Origin: Paramecium octaurelia
Lineage: Eukaryota; Ciliophora; Oligohymenophorea; Peniculida; Parameciidae
DNA: 64,000 bases
Direction of reading: 5' to 3'
Assembly: GCA_905182995.1 (NCBI GenBank)
Contig: CAJJDP010000152.1
Span: 62,001-126,000 of the forward strand
Shown: in pieces, positions 39,581-51,813 of the stretch
How positions within the stretch are numbered: the stretch's first letter is position 1
How the letters are laid out: every line of letters begins with the position of its first letter
Translations under genes and position numbers: made by a program
The notes under the pieces: generated by a model
What the model saw: only the letters and a program-made list of their open reading frames with translations
Told to the model about the DNA's origin: nothing
The model's database searches: none

Positions 39581-41203
39581 TGTGACCCATGCATTTTTAC
39601 TTCCTTGTCAAAGTGTCAGAATATGTGGAAAAACTATGAAAGGCAATAGTCAGAAATTTTAGAGTAATTTTATTTATCGAGAAAATCATAAATTGGCAGT
39701 ATTAAGCAATAGCTGCTTTAATTGAGGAGTTGCTTTGCCTAAAAAATAAATGAAATTATTTAATAATTAAATGGAATAATGTCTTAGAGTGAATAGGAAG
39801 TGTTCAAAATGTTAAATGGCATGAATAAAGATTGGAATACCATGACGATGGATGAGGTTTTGGATATAGCTGAGGTATTGAGCAACCCAGAGATGATGAC
39901 AATATCAGTAAAAGAAATGGAAATAAAATATAAAATGAAAAACTTAAATATAGATAGCATTTTCTAAAATAGTATTGAAGGATTATAAGAAATTTATAAC
40001 CAAATAACCTTATTAAAATTATATTTGATTCCGGAATAGCCTGAAGTTAGGAATAATGATGAATCACCTGAAAAAAATGAATATCGGAAATAAAGTTCTA
40101 ATAGTGGGCAGAGCGAAAATCATTCAGTCGAATTAAGCAAACCAAAATCAGATTAAAAGATTAAGAAAACTCAGAATAAAATTAAATCGTTGGAAGAATG
40201 GAGAATTCAATAACTAAAATGGACTGATAAATTTATCGATTATTAATTATTTTACACAAAAAAATAAGCTGAATGGTGTAATGCTATAGCATTTAATAAG
40301 GAAGGAAACATTATGATAGCAGGATGTATATTTTCAATTAAAGTATTTGATTTTTAAAAAGGAAGGATAGTTTAAACATATCAAGCTAAATAACATTAGG
40401 GAGACGTGAATTGTTTATTATTTAGTAAAATTTTTAATTAATTTATCTCTGGAAGTGATGACAGAACTATTAGAATTTGGTCCTAAAGTGAGAAGAATGA
40501 ATGGAAATGCATTTAGATTTTGTAAGGACATGAAGATTGGGTATTGTGCTTAATCTTAACTGAGGACGAATAAATACTCTTTTCTGGCAGTAGAGATAAA
40601 ACCATTAAGAAATGGACTAAAAATTAAGATAATTAAACATATGAATGCACATAAACTTTAGATATTCATACTGATGCTGTGTTAAGTTTATCATTAAATA
40701 AATCTGAATCATTTTTGGTTTCTTCAAGCTACGATAAATCTATTATAGTTTGGGAAATAAAAGAATCATTTTTAATAGAACAAAAACAAATAATATAAAA
40801 AGAATCTTATGGTAATAGAATACTTTTTATTAATGAAACATAATTTTTGTGGCAACCAAATAACAATCAAGTTGTCCATGTCTATAAATACAATAAGGAA
40901 TCATCATCTTTTGAGTCTACTTAACATAATATTTAGTAATTCAAAGCAGATGACGATTATTAATATTTTCCTTCTCAGCTCTTAACAGTAAAAGGATTAT
41001 TTGCAAATATTCACAATAGGTTTATATATATTATCAAATAAATTAATGAGGAGGAGTTTGAAGTAGTCTAAATAATCGAATTTGATGATTATAGGAAATT
41101 TGGAGCATTTACAGAAGATGGAGAATATTTAGTCACATGGCATTATACAGCTTGTGAATTTTAAATTAGAAAAAATGTTGGAAATTCAAGAATATAGTGG
41201 TGA
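38814..41203 (+). CDS. WD40-repeat protein with N-terminal Cys/His zinc-binding-like module
   Basis: ATG 38814 (the only start in frame with the downstream body, as the same frame hits TGA just upstream), TGA 41201-41203, a 29-nt intron at 39447-39475. About 786 residues. The N-terminus has a C-x2-H ... C-x2-C pattern (RCSIHQ, LCENCLAE), followed further on by CNEHEKE and RCVECDPC, like a B-box/RING remnant, and then a helical, coiled-coil-like region. The C-terminal third contains WD40 repeats: SGSDDRTIRIW, SGSRDKTIKKW and SSSYDKSIIVW are plain, with weaker blades on either side. WD40 propellers are protein-docking platforms. A ciliate-expanded family seems likely; the function is unknown. 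Confidence 0.8.
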
Positions 41204-41750
41204 TTTTTGGGTTAATATATATCAATAATTAATGTTTTACTATAAATAGAATACATATTAATTGAATATAGATTTAGTTATAATTTCAAAATTCGTTTTA
41301 ATTTAATGATTTAAGTCATGCTTAATATTCTTAATAATTATTATTTGATTGGAAATAATTGATTTTGTATAAATTACTCTAAAATTATAATTAATTTAAA
41401 ACAAAGTTCATGATTGCTTAAAACTAAATATTGACTGTTTGGTTTATTGTGGTGAGATAGAGGGTAGATGAACATGGATTTTTTTCTAACTATTCACTTT
41501 TGGAATTGATAAATGTAGGTCCAATTAGGTTTAGTATCTATTTGGTGCATCTTAATATTAATATTAATCATTACTATATTTATTCAATTATCTATTCTTC
41601 ATTGTAGTAAAATCTTAATGAGAAGTAGTTTTCGTAAGCGTAAAGCTTTTTTTTAAATTTTATATTCTATGATTGTTCAAATTTATATTTGTTTCTGTTT
41701 GAACACGAGAAGTCATGGGTATTTGATGATTTAATATTATTTCGTTAATT
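41204..41750. other. Intergenic, convergent 3' ends
   Basis: Between two convergent genes. Stops occur in all six frames and I see no repeat or RNA gene. Confidence 0.5.
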
Positions 41751-42800
41751 TCATCTGATTCTTAAGTCTTTAAATAATACATTTCTTCCTAGCATCTATC
41801 TCTCATATATTTGATAACATTCAAAGCTTTGATGATCTTATATTATAGATTTAATTACAATTAAGAATTTTTAGCAAAATGAATATCTCAATTTGATCTC
41901 TCTATTCGTAATTGGGTGTGATTTTGATTGTTCTCCTAACATCCACGGGTGCTCAAGACATTGTTCTGCAGTCATTCTATCAAAAGCATTATGGCAGACT
42001 GTATTTCTAACAAAATCCTAGGCCATTCTATTGTAAATAAACTATATATACTCAGATAAATGATAAGGATAAGTTATACTAAAATCTTAAGAGATAATTT
42101 TATAATACTCTTTTTTTGTTACTCCATCCTGCCAAATAGGGTGCTTGTTATTGCACATCATCATATAATAGATGATTCCTAGCGAGAATATATCAATTGC
42201 TTAAGTTTGCTCTCCACCATTTATCACTTCTGGAGCAATGTAAAAGGGAGTGCCAACTTATTGACCAATAATGCCTCGACACACTATTTAATAGCCTAAG
42301 CCTAAATCAATCAATTTCACTAAGTTATTGGCACAAATAAATATATTTTCTAGATCAATTTCAATGGTATACCTGGTTTTAAGTCTCTATGAATGATTCC
42401 TTTACGATGAATAAATACTAATGCATTTAGCACTTATTGCATTATGTTTCTAACCTCAATTTCTTCAATATTTCTTTCTCTCAATATCATATCAAGAGTC
42501 TAACCTGTCAGCTTTTCCATTATCAAATAAATGTAGTTGTTCGCCTTTAAAACTCTATACAATTTCACTATATTTGGATGAAAACACTCTTATAAGAGAC
42601 ACGACTCTATCTCCTATTCAAAGTATGGAGTAACCTTAAATTTACACATTTTCTACTTTTATTGCTACTATCTTATCTAAGTTAGAACTATAGGCTGCAA
42701 TTACAATTCCAAAACTCCCTCTCCCTAAAATTTCAATAAAACAGTAGTATTCGCTCAATAAGATATCGTTTAAATCATCAATTAAACTTTTAGGATCCAT
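41751..42800 (-). CDS. Ser/Thr protein kinase
   Basis: ATG is the complement of 42798-42800, stop 41751-41753; introns of about 22 nt (after VAIK) and 23 nt (inside the catalytic loop). About 330 residues, nearly all kinase domain: GRGSFGIVIAA, the lysine in [16 protein letters not shown], metal-binding KLIDLGLG (Leu in place of the DFG Phe), GTPFYIAPEV, the C-lobe DIFSLGIIYYMM and ECLEHPWML. All catalytic residues are kept. The layout (NIVKLYRVLK, YLIMEKL, the D-x-F-S-L-G loop) is like CAMK/NEK-type kinases; the subfamily is not certain. No extra domain follows the kinase beyond about 50 residues. Confidence 0.87.
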
Positions 42801-42934
42801 ATTTAATTAAATTATAATAATATTTATTGCTATTTTTCGTGAAATTTCAATTTCTGTGTTTCTAATATTTATTTGATTTAATACAAGTTATTAAAAAATT
42901 AACAGAATTATAAATGAACATATTTAATATATCA

Positions 42935-44536
42935 TCACCTATTATTTCTACTGATATAATCTCTATATTTCTTGAGTGCCTTTCTAACATCAGTAACATT
43001 AGATTAAGCAATTTTAATTATCAAATCCTTTATGGTTAATAATTCTTTGTCGTCTGATTTTCCAACCCAAGATGAAATAACTAATCCATTCTCTTATTAC
43101 AATTAAAAATTGATAGGAGTATTATCAATTATTATTGTTTTCTCTAAAGGTCTTCCTATCTTACTTAAATCCTATTTCTTAGAGTTATTAATACTTTAAT
43201 AAAATGAATACCATTATAAAGGGTGTGATGCCTATATAATTTATGATCAATCAGGTGATCACATTGAATTTGAGATATGGCATTATCTGCATACTTTATA
43301 ATATTTAAAGCTATACATTTTGTTGGCCTGCTGTAAAAAGGATTATCTCACAAAATGCTTTAATGCTTTCGAGAAATTGGAATAACCATGGTCTGGAGAT
43401 GAATTTGTTCAATTGTTCACTCTATATATCGCATTAATCTATACAAAATGTCCCATTGTTTCATCCAAATCCATAATTATACACAACTGTTTTTAAAATG
43501 GTGATTTAATGAATGGACTATTCACAAGATCTACACTAGCTTATGATTGTCTTTTATGAACTACATGCGAGGCTTTGAACAAAGTTTTCAAGGGAGATTA
43601 ATACTCTTGTTTTTTAATTTATTATGTTGACAAATAAATAGCATTCCTTAATTGTGGTCTACTTATTGTAACATCTAAAATATTTAAATGTTATAATTAA
43701 TATCTGCAAGTTATTATTATTGCTTGTATACCCTAATTATCATTCTGTAATAATTTTTCAATAATCGACTTAATGAAACAATTATTTTTTTTTATTTCTT
43801 AAGTAAAACTGATGCAAGGATTGTTCTTTTCTAAAATTACATCAATCTTTTATTATAATTACTCAACTAATTAATTCCTTTGTTTTAAATGTTTAATCAT
43901 TTGATTCAAAAATAGAGCAAAATTCTCTACTAATAATTTTGTTAAAACTGTCATTTCTTAGTAGTAATTCTGTTAATTGTGAAGTGTGTTTTCTTTCAGT
44001 TAACATTGTACAAACGAAAATACAATATCACTTAAGAAGATATACTCCCAAAGTATTTTCTAAGTAGCTGGACGAGCAAAGTAGTAAAGATATTATTCTT
44101 ATCTGAACTCAAACACTGCTTCCCAATATAATGAAAAATTCAGTGTTTCAATTTTATTTTATAGACTTTCCTGAATAGCTTTCATATTCTATAGTTGATT
44201 TTGTCCTGCATTGATATCGAAGGAGTGATTAATATGCATGAATGTATCAACCTGTGAATTTGGTCTGGTAAATGTAGATGAGAAAGTTCCCTTCATTCTA
44301 TCTGTTTATCTTGTTCCACTCCTTTTAATGCTTTCACCATCCTATTCTAGAGATCTCAAAGTTCTTTTGGCCTACTATAATGGAGTTTCTAATAATTTTC
44401 TCTAATTTTATAATTCCCTGATCAGATGGTAATTACTGCTATACTTAATTGTAAAATATTCTAATTCAAGTTTTCAATTACTTGTTATTTCATCTGAACT
44501 TTTTTCGAAATGTGCTAATACTTATGACTGTTTCAT
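42935..44536 (-). CDS. NIF/FCP1-type HAD phosphatase with long N-terminal extension
   Basis: ATG is the complement of 44534-44536, TGA 42935-42937, at least two introns (about 21 nt near the start, 23 nt right after the active site). About 515 residues. The N-terminal 320 residues are helical and not recognised. The C-terminal part is an NLI-interacting-factor/FCP1-like phosphatase: catalytic IIMDLDETMGHF (DxDxT), RPWLFQFLES, EIILFTAGQQ, KDLSKIGRPLEKTIIIDNTP and NGLVISSWVGK. Enzymes of this type remove phosphate from Ser/Thr, for example in the RNA polymerase II tail. The catalytic Asp pair and the Thr are intact, so activity is expected. Confidence 0.85.
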
Positions 44537-45011
44537 GATAATTAATTTTATAATATATAAATTAAGAGCTTATTAAAATACTCATTTTACAGGTAATAGT
44601 ATGCTTGAATTAATCTTCCTATCAATTATATATCATCATAAGTAGAAGAACATCACATTTTAAAGTTTATTTTACACTCTTTTCTTCATAATAGTCTAAA
44701 TTTTTTTATAATTTCATTCATTTTTCACTTAAGTATCTAATTCTAATCGATTTTCAAGTTTTAACTTCATAGATTTATACGAAAATCACAAATGTAATTT
44801 TTAGAATGGTTCCTCAATTTGATTGTCTTTATAAATTTAGAATTTCAATCATTGATTAAATTTGTACAAAATTAACTCTATTTTCAAATTTCAGTCTTAC
44901 TGATAAAGGTATTTCGCTGAGAAATCTAAATAAGTAGAATTAGATTATCGGTTCTTAGGATTATTTAATTGATATAATTATCTCATTAATTATATGAATA
45001 ATAAATTTAAA
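44537..45011. other. Spacer between the phosphatase and histone genes
   Basis: AT-rich, with only short open stretches; one minus ORF (MKLKLENRLELDTQ) of 18 codons near 44715-44770 has no continuation that I can support. It holds the 3' flank of the histone gene. Confidence 0.4.
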
Positions 45012-45413
45012 TCAAACAGCTTGGCTTGGATCTTCCTTAGCTGAATATAAATGAGGATGAATATTAGGTAAGACACCTCCATCAGCAATAGTGGTATTTG
45101 CCATTAATTTGTTCAATTCATCGTCATTTCTAATGGCTAAGAGGATGTGTCTTGGATTGATTCTATTTTTCTTGTTATCTTTGGCAGCATTTCCAGCTAG
45201 TTCTAACACTTCGGCAGCCAAATATTCAAGCACAGCAGACAAATAAACTGGAGCGCCTGCACCAACTCTTTCTGTATATCTTCCTTATTTCAAATATCTT
45301 GAAACTCTTCCAACTGGGAATTATAACCCAGCCTTGTGTGATCTAGAAACTGATTTATGAGCTCCAGCTGCCTTTCCTCCTTTTCCTGCTTTTCCTTTTC
45401 CGCCTGATGACAT
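45012..45413 (-). CDS. Histone H2A
   Basis: ATG is the complement of 45411-45413, stop 45012-45014, no intron, 133 codons. The Gly/Lys/Ser-rich tail ([12 protein letters not shown]) leads into the H2A core: [29 protein letters not shown]-like [30 protein letters not shown] and the docking-domain [14 protein letters not shown]. It forms nucleosomes with H2B. The tail ends DPSQAV: an SQ dipeptide sits near the C-terminus as in H2A.X, but the acidic residue and final hydrophobic residue of the canonical SQ(E/D)phi are not matched exactly. The long docking-loop text differs from common H2A (NIHP for NIN/NIHS). Confidence 0.95.
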
Positions 45414-46046
45414 TTTTTTTATTTATTTATCTACTTACAAAATCGTATCAATTTTAAACTTATTCAATATTCTTTTTTTCTATTAATTATCCAATCATAT
45501 TCTAGATCTCAATACTCTATAACCAAAAAGAAAATCCAATCAATCTTCTAGAATTCTTCCTTATCTCATATTTCTCAACTATATTCTTGCCAATCTACTT
45601 TAATAAACATACTACTGTTCAAAAAGATACATTAAAGATATATAATAAAATGATGCTATTAAGATATAAATTTTTAAGAATGGGTATCAAAAACCCCCAA
45701 CCCTAGAAAAATTTTAAGCGCACTTAGACAATACTTATTTAGATAAAACTATGAGTTTTTACAAAATTTACTTGAATATATTTATCAACTATGCAATAAA
45801 TCATTTTGTATTAGGTCAACTAAAATATTGAATGCTTGAAATATTTTTTTTGGGTTAATTTGAATTCTGATTTGATCTGAATCAAATTTCCATATCAGCA
45901 AAAGAATAAAAAATAAAAAAAAATTAGCATTTCCAAAAATTCAGTAAATTAATTTAATAAGTAGATAGTTCTTAATTGCTAATCACTTTACTGAAGTTTT
46001 GGAACATAAATAATTTGGAATATAGGATAATTAGTTAGTTTAATAA
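45414..46046. other. Intergenic region upstream of H2A and of the C2-like gene
   Basis: A divergent spacer containing the 5' flanks of the H2A gene (-) and the next gene (+). AT-rich with several poly-A/T runs. I see no open frame of note and no defined promoter element. Confidence 0.45.
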
Positions 46047-46090
46047 ATGAAAGGAAAATAGAGTCCTATAAGAGAAAAATTAAATTGACG

Positions 46091-46234
46091 ATGGATAAAT
46101 AGAAGTTAATTATTAAAGGAGAGATAGAGTATGATATATAAAGGGTATATGAGGAAGAACTATAATTGATAAATGATTTATAGTAGGGAATTACAATATT
46201 GAATAATAAATAATATATTTATATAATAACATGA
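46091..46234 (+). CDS. Small upstream ORF
   Basis: A 47-codon frame (MDKQKLIIKGEIEYD...) whose TGA (46232-46234) overlaps the ATG of the next gene (46231) as ATGA. No GT...AG intron joins it to that gene. The sequence is helix-like and hydrophilic. It could be a regulatory upstream ORF, a mis-read first exon or chance. Confidence 0.3.
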
Positions 46235-46825
46235 AATGCGAAGTGAAAACTGTTAAACTAAAAATTCTAGGATTGACTGATTTAAGTAAAATTATAAGAA
46301 ATTCCTCGTATGAAATAAAAGTATATTTTGGAGGTGCAAGATAATCAACCAAAATATTAAATTACTATGTTGGTATGTAATTAAGCCATTAGATTAGCAT
46401 CTGAATAAATTGAAATTAATTAGGACCTTGAGTTAAACAGCATTCATGGGAAACAATTATAATTTTGGTTGTTTGATAAATTGAAAAATAAGTTTATTGG
46501 AGCAGGATCATATGAATTGAGTGACAATTAAGTTGAAGGATTTCAATTGTTAGATTTAAAAATCGATACAGTTATAACATGTGTTTTAATGTTTGAGTTG
46601 ATTGTTGAAGTGAAGGACATTTATTAGCCTGTTATTTTGGAAGATGATAATGTGATATTGAAGAAGGACGACTCGGAAGAAAAGAGAAAAGAATAGGAAA
46701 GGTTGGAATAAGAGGAGAAACTTAGAAAACAATAAGAAGAGGAAAGAAGACTATTATAAAAGTAAAACAAAGTTTCCATAGTCACATTAACTGATAGATA
46801 TGTTGAAGATTAATCTTATTATTGA
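46231..46825 (+). CDS. C2-like domain protein with charged C-terminal helix
   Basis: ATG 46231, TGA 46823-46825, one 25-nt intron near 46374-46398. About 190 residues. Residues 1-120 alternate short beta-like segments (KLKILGLTDL, SYEIKVYFGGA, QFWLFDKLKNKFIGAGSYEL, ELIVEV) in the order expected for a small C2 domain, a membrane/Ca2+-binding fold. The Ca2+-binding Asp pattern is not complete, so lipid or protein binding is as likely. The rest is a Glu/Lys/Gln-rich helix. It ends 25 bp before the convergent K+ channel gene. Confidence 0.55.
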
Positions 46826-46850
46826 ATAATATATATATATATTTTAAATA

Positions 46851-49800
46851 TCAATGTGATTATAGTTCCAGCTTTGTAGGCTTTTTAAATTTGTTCACTA
46901 TTCGCTTCACAGTAAAAACAAAGGTATATTTTGATGGATTGAATCTTGATAATCTCCACTTTAAAAATAAGTTTAATCTGTTTATCACATTTTAATAGTT
47001 ATCAACAGGGTAATATAGATTGTAAGAGTACATCCTCTCAAATTCTTCAGATTGCTGATCCGCTCTTTTATACATACTTAAATCAACCATACCCACTCCA
47101 GTTGGTATGCGAATATTTGATCTAATTATTGGACTAACAGTTGATCTGAATTAAGTAATTGTCCCTTGACGTAAAGGGATAGTTGACAATTTTGATGAAA
47201 ATCTTTTCATTGATTATCTAACCTATGAAGAACTTTAGCTTTGCCTTCCCAACTGTCTTCCATATGGAGAACTGGTTTGGTCATCAGAATGTTGTCTGTT
47301 TGATAAGTTTAAAGTGTCAGAATCTTCTTCCCTTATTCTTGACAGGTTCTTCTTCATTTTATCGACAATATTGCTTTATGGCCTTGTTTTTGTGTTATTT
47401 CTTAATCTTTATGATTGTTTTTGACTTTACTAACTATCTGTATCTCCTTTAAATGTAAGATGGGGAGTATTCTTAATTCTTTTGACAGAAGGAATAGGGA
47501 CTTCATTAGCAATTAATTATGAAGAAGTAGCTGTTTGTATCAATTACGAAGGTTACAAAGGGTCTTAAGGTGTTGATGTTCTTCTCATTTTTTATGGTTC
47601 TTGTGGTACTAAAGAAAACTTATATAGCTATTGTTGCTGTTATTAGAAATCTGCTTAATATTAGAATTGAGCTGTGCTTAGTGTTCCTTTTTAGTTGTTA
47701 GGTCTTATAATAAACATTTAATCATTTTCATCACATATGTCTTGAAGAACTTTAGAATTTTCTTTGACTTAATCTTATTGTTTTAGTATGCTAACAATAG
47801 TTCTACAATATGTTTAAATTTTACCCATCCTATTTATCTACTATTCTATTATCAGAATAGCCTTCATCACTTTAGTAATCATCACTTAATTCAGAACATG
47901 ATTCCAAATCATCTTCTTAAATGTCATCATCATCTTCATCTTCATCATCATCATATATTATATCATATTTTAATCTAAATATTTTAAGTGCATCGTAATT
48001 TTACTAAAAATATTGTTAAAGATTTTACGATCAATTTTAAAAATATTCTGTTAAAATCTTTTCTAACATCTTTTGGAGTTCTAGAAAAGCTAGATCTTTA
48101 TTATTAATTATAGTTGTCTTATTTGTATACTTTTTCAAGATCGGGTGTATATTTCCAAATAGGACACTTAGAAATTAAATGATCTGAGGCTCTACAAGAG
48201 TAACAACACATATTTAGAATACTGAATTGTTGGTTCAAGAAAGAATGCCTAATAAAGAAATATCTTTCATGATCGATCTTATTTTGTTAGATCAATTATA
48301 TAAACTTTGCTTATTAGATCTTATACAATGAAACGAAACCTTTAGCTTTGGCAGAAGCCTATCTCAATTGACCTGAGAAAAACGAATATTCGCCAAAAGA
48401 TTCTCCAGAAACCAAATTAGCCAACTGAGTATTTTAGTCAAGTATTGAGATTTCACCTGAATCAATAATATACAAAGAACAATCATCTTGTTTGTGCTTT
48501 TAAATCACAAGTTCATTTGGATTAAATTTAACGTACTCCATAATTTAGGTCAAATTTTCAAGGGTATCCTTTGAAAATTTGAATAGAGACTTACAATTAA
48601 ACAAAGCCTTAATTCTCATTTATAGAAATAATTCTTCTTTAAGTGTTGGTGAAAGTTATTAAATCAAAATTTAGATCTAATTATCTAAATGTATATAACA
48701 ATATTACCTAGTCGTCTTTATTACCCTACGATTAAATGAACCTCATATAATTTCTGATTCTGGCCTACATCTACAATGTAATTCCTCTTTTGGATAAAAA
48801 ATTATTCATTATTTTCATCTATGATAAAGTCTAATTATAATTCTAGTATTGCTGCTTCATCATAAATCCTATGTGTTTGATTATAATTGCAATCAACCAA
48901 CAGGATATAAACATAATGATTGTTGAATAAATTAGTTCTATATTTGTTTTAACATGGATTAATCCTAATCCAACATTTAACATCAAACTTGTATTTATAT
49001 AGATAGAATAACAATATCTTGTCCATTCATCCTCATCCTAAATATTCAAAGTCATCATCCAAGAGTTTTATTCTTCTATTCCTATGAAATGCCAAAAACA
49101 TGAACATGAATGAATTGCATATAATACAATCACAAATATTTTGTAACAGCCAATATCAAATGGAAGAAAATCATTTATTCTAAATATTAAGAAATTCAAT
49201 TTCTACACTCCTAAACAAATTTTAATTAATAAAATACACCAAATTAATACATAATTTGTAGATAAGTACAATGCTAATATTGTTGCCACTAGATACGAAA
49301 TGTCTACAAAAGTTTGACGTTTAATAAATTATAATTTATACTTAATTTTGAGGTTTACAAATTTACCTTCTTAAATTTAAGGTTTCATATAATTTATTGC
49401 CAAATCTGAAATAATTATTAGGATTGCAAATATTTCAAATGCAATGTTTGCTTCTTATTAAAAACTTATTTTGAATGGCAACCAAACACATAACATTATA
49501 ATACAAATTATCACAATTATATCCCAAAAAAGAAAACATAAAGGGTGAATTTACTATTTATTCATCTCATCCTTAATGGAATAATGAGTGCTATTTTCTA
49601 AATAGTTTTCAATTAATAATTATTTTTAGTAGCCATTAAAATAATTTTCTCGATATATGTAGGCTTTTTGAAGAAGTGTATTCGCGAATTGTTTAACAAA
49701 TTTCTTTTCAAATATGTTTCTACTGACAGCCTCTGTTAAATTAAGTTCAGAATAAAGCGGCTACTTACGTGAGGATCGCATTCCTTAATTGAATTAACTT

Positions 49801-50108
49801 TTCTTTAACTTCTTTGTCCCTGATTCGTCAACGTTTTTATTATCAATTCCTTCAGAATTCACATTCAATGTCTATGCTTTTCTATTCTAATCGAAATGAT
49901 TTTATCCATTTTCTCTATAAGAAATGAACGATCTTAAAGGTTCTGTAATTGGAGATGGACAGATAAATGATGAGTTTATTGTTGGTGGTTTTAAATCTGA
50001 TGGTGTTTGCATTAGTTTAGGTAATTATGATTAAGAAATTTATCGTCGTTTGACTTATTCTATTTAATTGGACTCATTATCAATGGAAGAACTGTCTGAA
50101 TTATGCAT
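46851..50108 (-). CDS. Voltage-gated-type K+ channel with cyclic-nucleotide-binding domain (EAG/CNG class), GLG filter, CCHC knuckle
   Basis: ATG is the complement of 50106-50108, stop 46851-46853, several introns. Order: disordered Ser/Pro-rich N-terminus (about 130 residues); S1-S2 (FWDIIVIICIIMLCVWLPF); S3-S4; S5 (KIFVIVLYAIHS); pore region with filter text LNVGLGLI, where EAG/HCN channels have TVGFG or CIGYG; S6 (MFISCWLIAIIIKHIG); C-linker; a CNBD with VSGESFGEYSFFSGQLRQAS; a CCHC zinc knuckle (complement of about 48162-48209: CYSCRASDH, SKC); an acidic stretch (around 47880-47960) and a basic tail. Such channels set membrane potential and excitability, here possibly under cAMP/cGMP control. 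About 1,060 residues. Confidence 0.82.
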
Positions 50109-50671
50109 TGCTATTTTAATAAATATATTTGAAATATATTATTTTGAATAAGTTAATATTTTGGAAATCTTATTACAATGAATATTAATAATAAGTAAAG
50201 TTCTAGGCATATCTTTCTTAAACGATAATTCTATTGTATAAGCAAATCTACTTAATAAGTAATCATTAAAATAATAAGAAATTTGATTAAGTTATAAATT
50301 TTATACAAAAATCAACAAAGATGTTTGGAATATCAATTAAAATTTATAAAGTAATACCAAAATATTTTATCTTACCTTTTGTTTTTTTAAGTTCCTTTGA
50401 ACAAATGAAAAAGAACTAAAAAGTCATTTTCTTTCAAGTTTTATAATTCCTAAATATTTTAAGAAAATTAATAATAGTAAAGAAAATTTTGATTCTATAT
50501 CAATTTCAGATAGAATGAAGAAGTATTTGAATATTTTGACTTTTTTTAGCTCATTAATTCTAAGATTAATAAGTTCCTATAATGAGTTAAGAATTGCATA
50601 CTATCCCTACTCATTTCTAAAGAAATAAAATTGAAATAAGAATAATGATTACATATAGAAATTAAACCTAA
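50109..50671. other. Intergenic region between two minus-strand genes
   Basis: About 560 bp of AT-rich sequence forming the 5' flank of the K+ channel gene and the 3' flank of the TPR/U-box gene. Stops in all frames; no repeat or RNA gene is seen. Confidence 0.45.
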
Positions 50672-51754
50672 TCATTCAAACTTTATTTCTTTGTAGTCTT
50701 CTTCTTGTTCTATTCCAATCCACCCATATTTTTTTTTTAATTCATTTATACCTTAAAGTAATTAAAGATTTAATCTTGCAGTTTATGGAATGATTTGCTC
50801 TCTTGTGATAGGATCTGTGCAACCATTCTATGTAATTTATTAAAAGATGGCATTTTTTTCATAAGTTTGACCAGTATTAAATAGAATAGGTTCATTCATA
50901 ATTTCATATGAAATAACACAAGTAAATGATTAAGGTATTGGTAGATCTTAGAGGATCTTTTTTTATGTTTATTTTTCCAGATAATTCCAATCCAATTTAA
51001 TATTTCTAATCTATGCTAATTCTGCAAGAATGCCTTTTAAAGATTAGACATCTATCAATATATATTTAAATGGTAATACTTCTTCTATCCATTTCTTTAG
51101 CGATCAAAAAAACCATTCGTTTTCCCTTTCCTAAATTTTAATTTATTAGAACCTTCAATTTGTTCTTTTATTAGTCGGTATTATCCTTGATATAAGCATA
51201 TGCTTTATTATTATAAGAATATTACCTTAGTCTAAGTACTGCAAACCTCTGTGGGCCTACTTTATTATTTATTCACTTATTTCTGGACATTTCTATACTT
51301 CTAGTAAAATAATTGTTCCATAAATGAAGTGTGCTCTAGAATTTGTTTAATCAATTTTAATTGCTTATTCTGCATCTTATATAGCTTCTTTATATTTATT
51401 CAAAAGTCTATATGCCACTGCTCTATTTGAGTAGTAAATAGAATCGGAACCATGCAAATTCTAAATATTTAATTATTATACAATAGCTTTCGTATAGCAT
51501 TCAATAGCTTTTTAATAGTTTTTTTGAGTGAAAAAGTTATTGCCCTTTACTTTTTCCTCCAAAGATTCCTGAATATTGTCTGTATACTTGGGAGTAGAAG
51601 TCGAATTTATGTTAGTCTAATTAGCTTATTAAGCAGTAGGTTTTTTTGCTGCTTTAAAGACTTTCCTTTATTATTACGGCTCTTGTTGTTGAAATATTTC
51701 TTCTGGAGGATAATTAAGAAACTAACAGGCTTCATTTGAATGTGCTTATCCCAT
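50672..51754 (-). CDS. CHIP/STUB1-like TPR and U-box E3 ubiquitin ligase
   Basis: ATG is the complement of 51752-51754, stop 50672-50674, one or more introns in the middle. About 340 residues. After a Gln-rich N-terminal stretch come TPR repeats: KGNNFFTQKNYQKAIECYTK, YYSNRAVAYRLLNKYKEAIQ and AIKIDQTNSRAHFIYG. The C-terminus is a U-box: NEPILFNTGQTYEKNAIF, CTDPITREQIIP and LLQGINELKKKYG. TPR followed by U-box is the layout of CHIP, in which the TPR binds Hsp70/Hsp90 tails and the U-box recruits E2 enzymes to ubiquitinate clients. Whether the TPR keeps the two-carboxylate clamp residues needs an alignment. Confidence 0.82.
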
Positions 51755-51813
51755 TTATGATTAATAAATTATTAAATTTACTTCAAAAATACAAAATTAA
51801 AATAATGATAATA

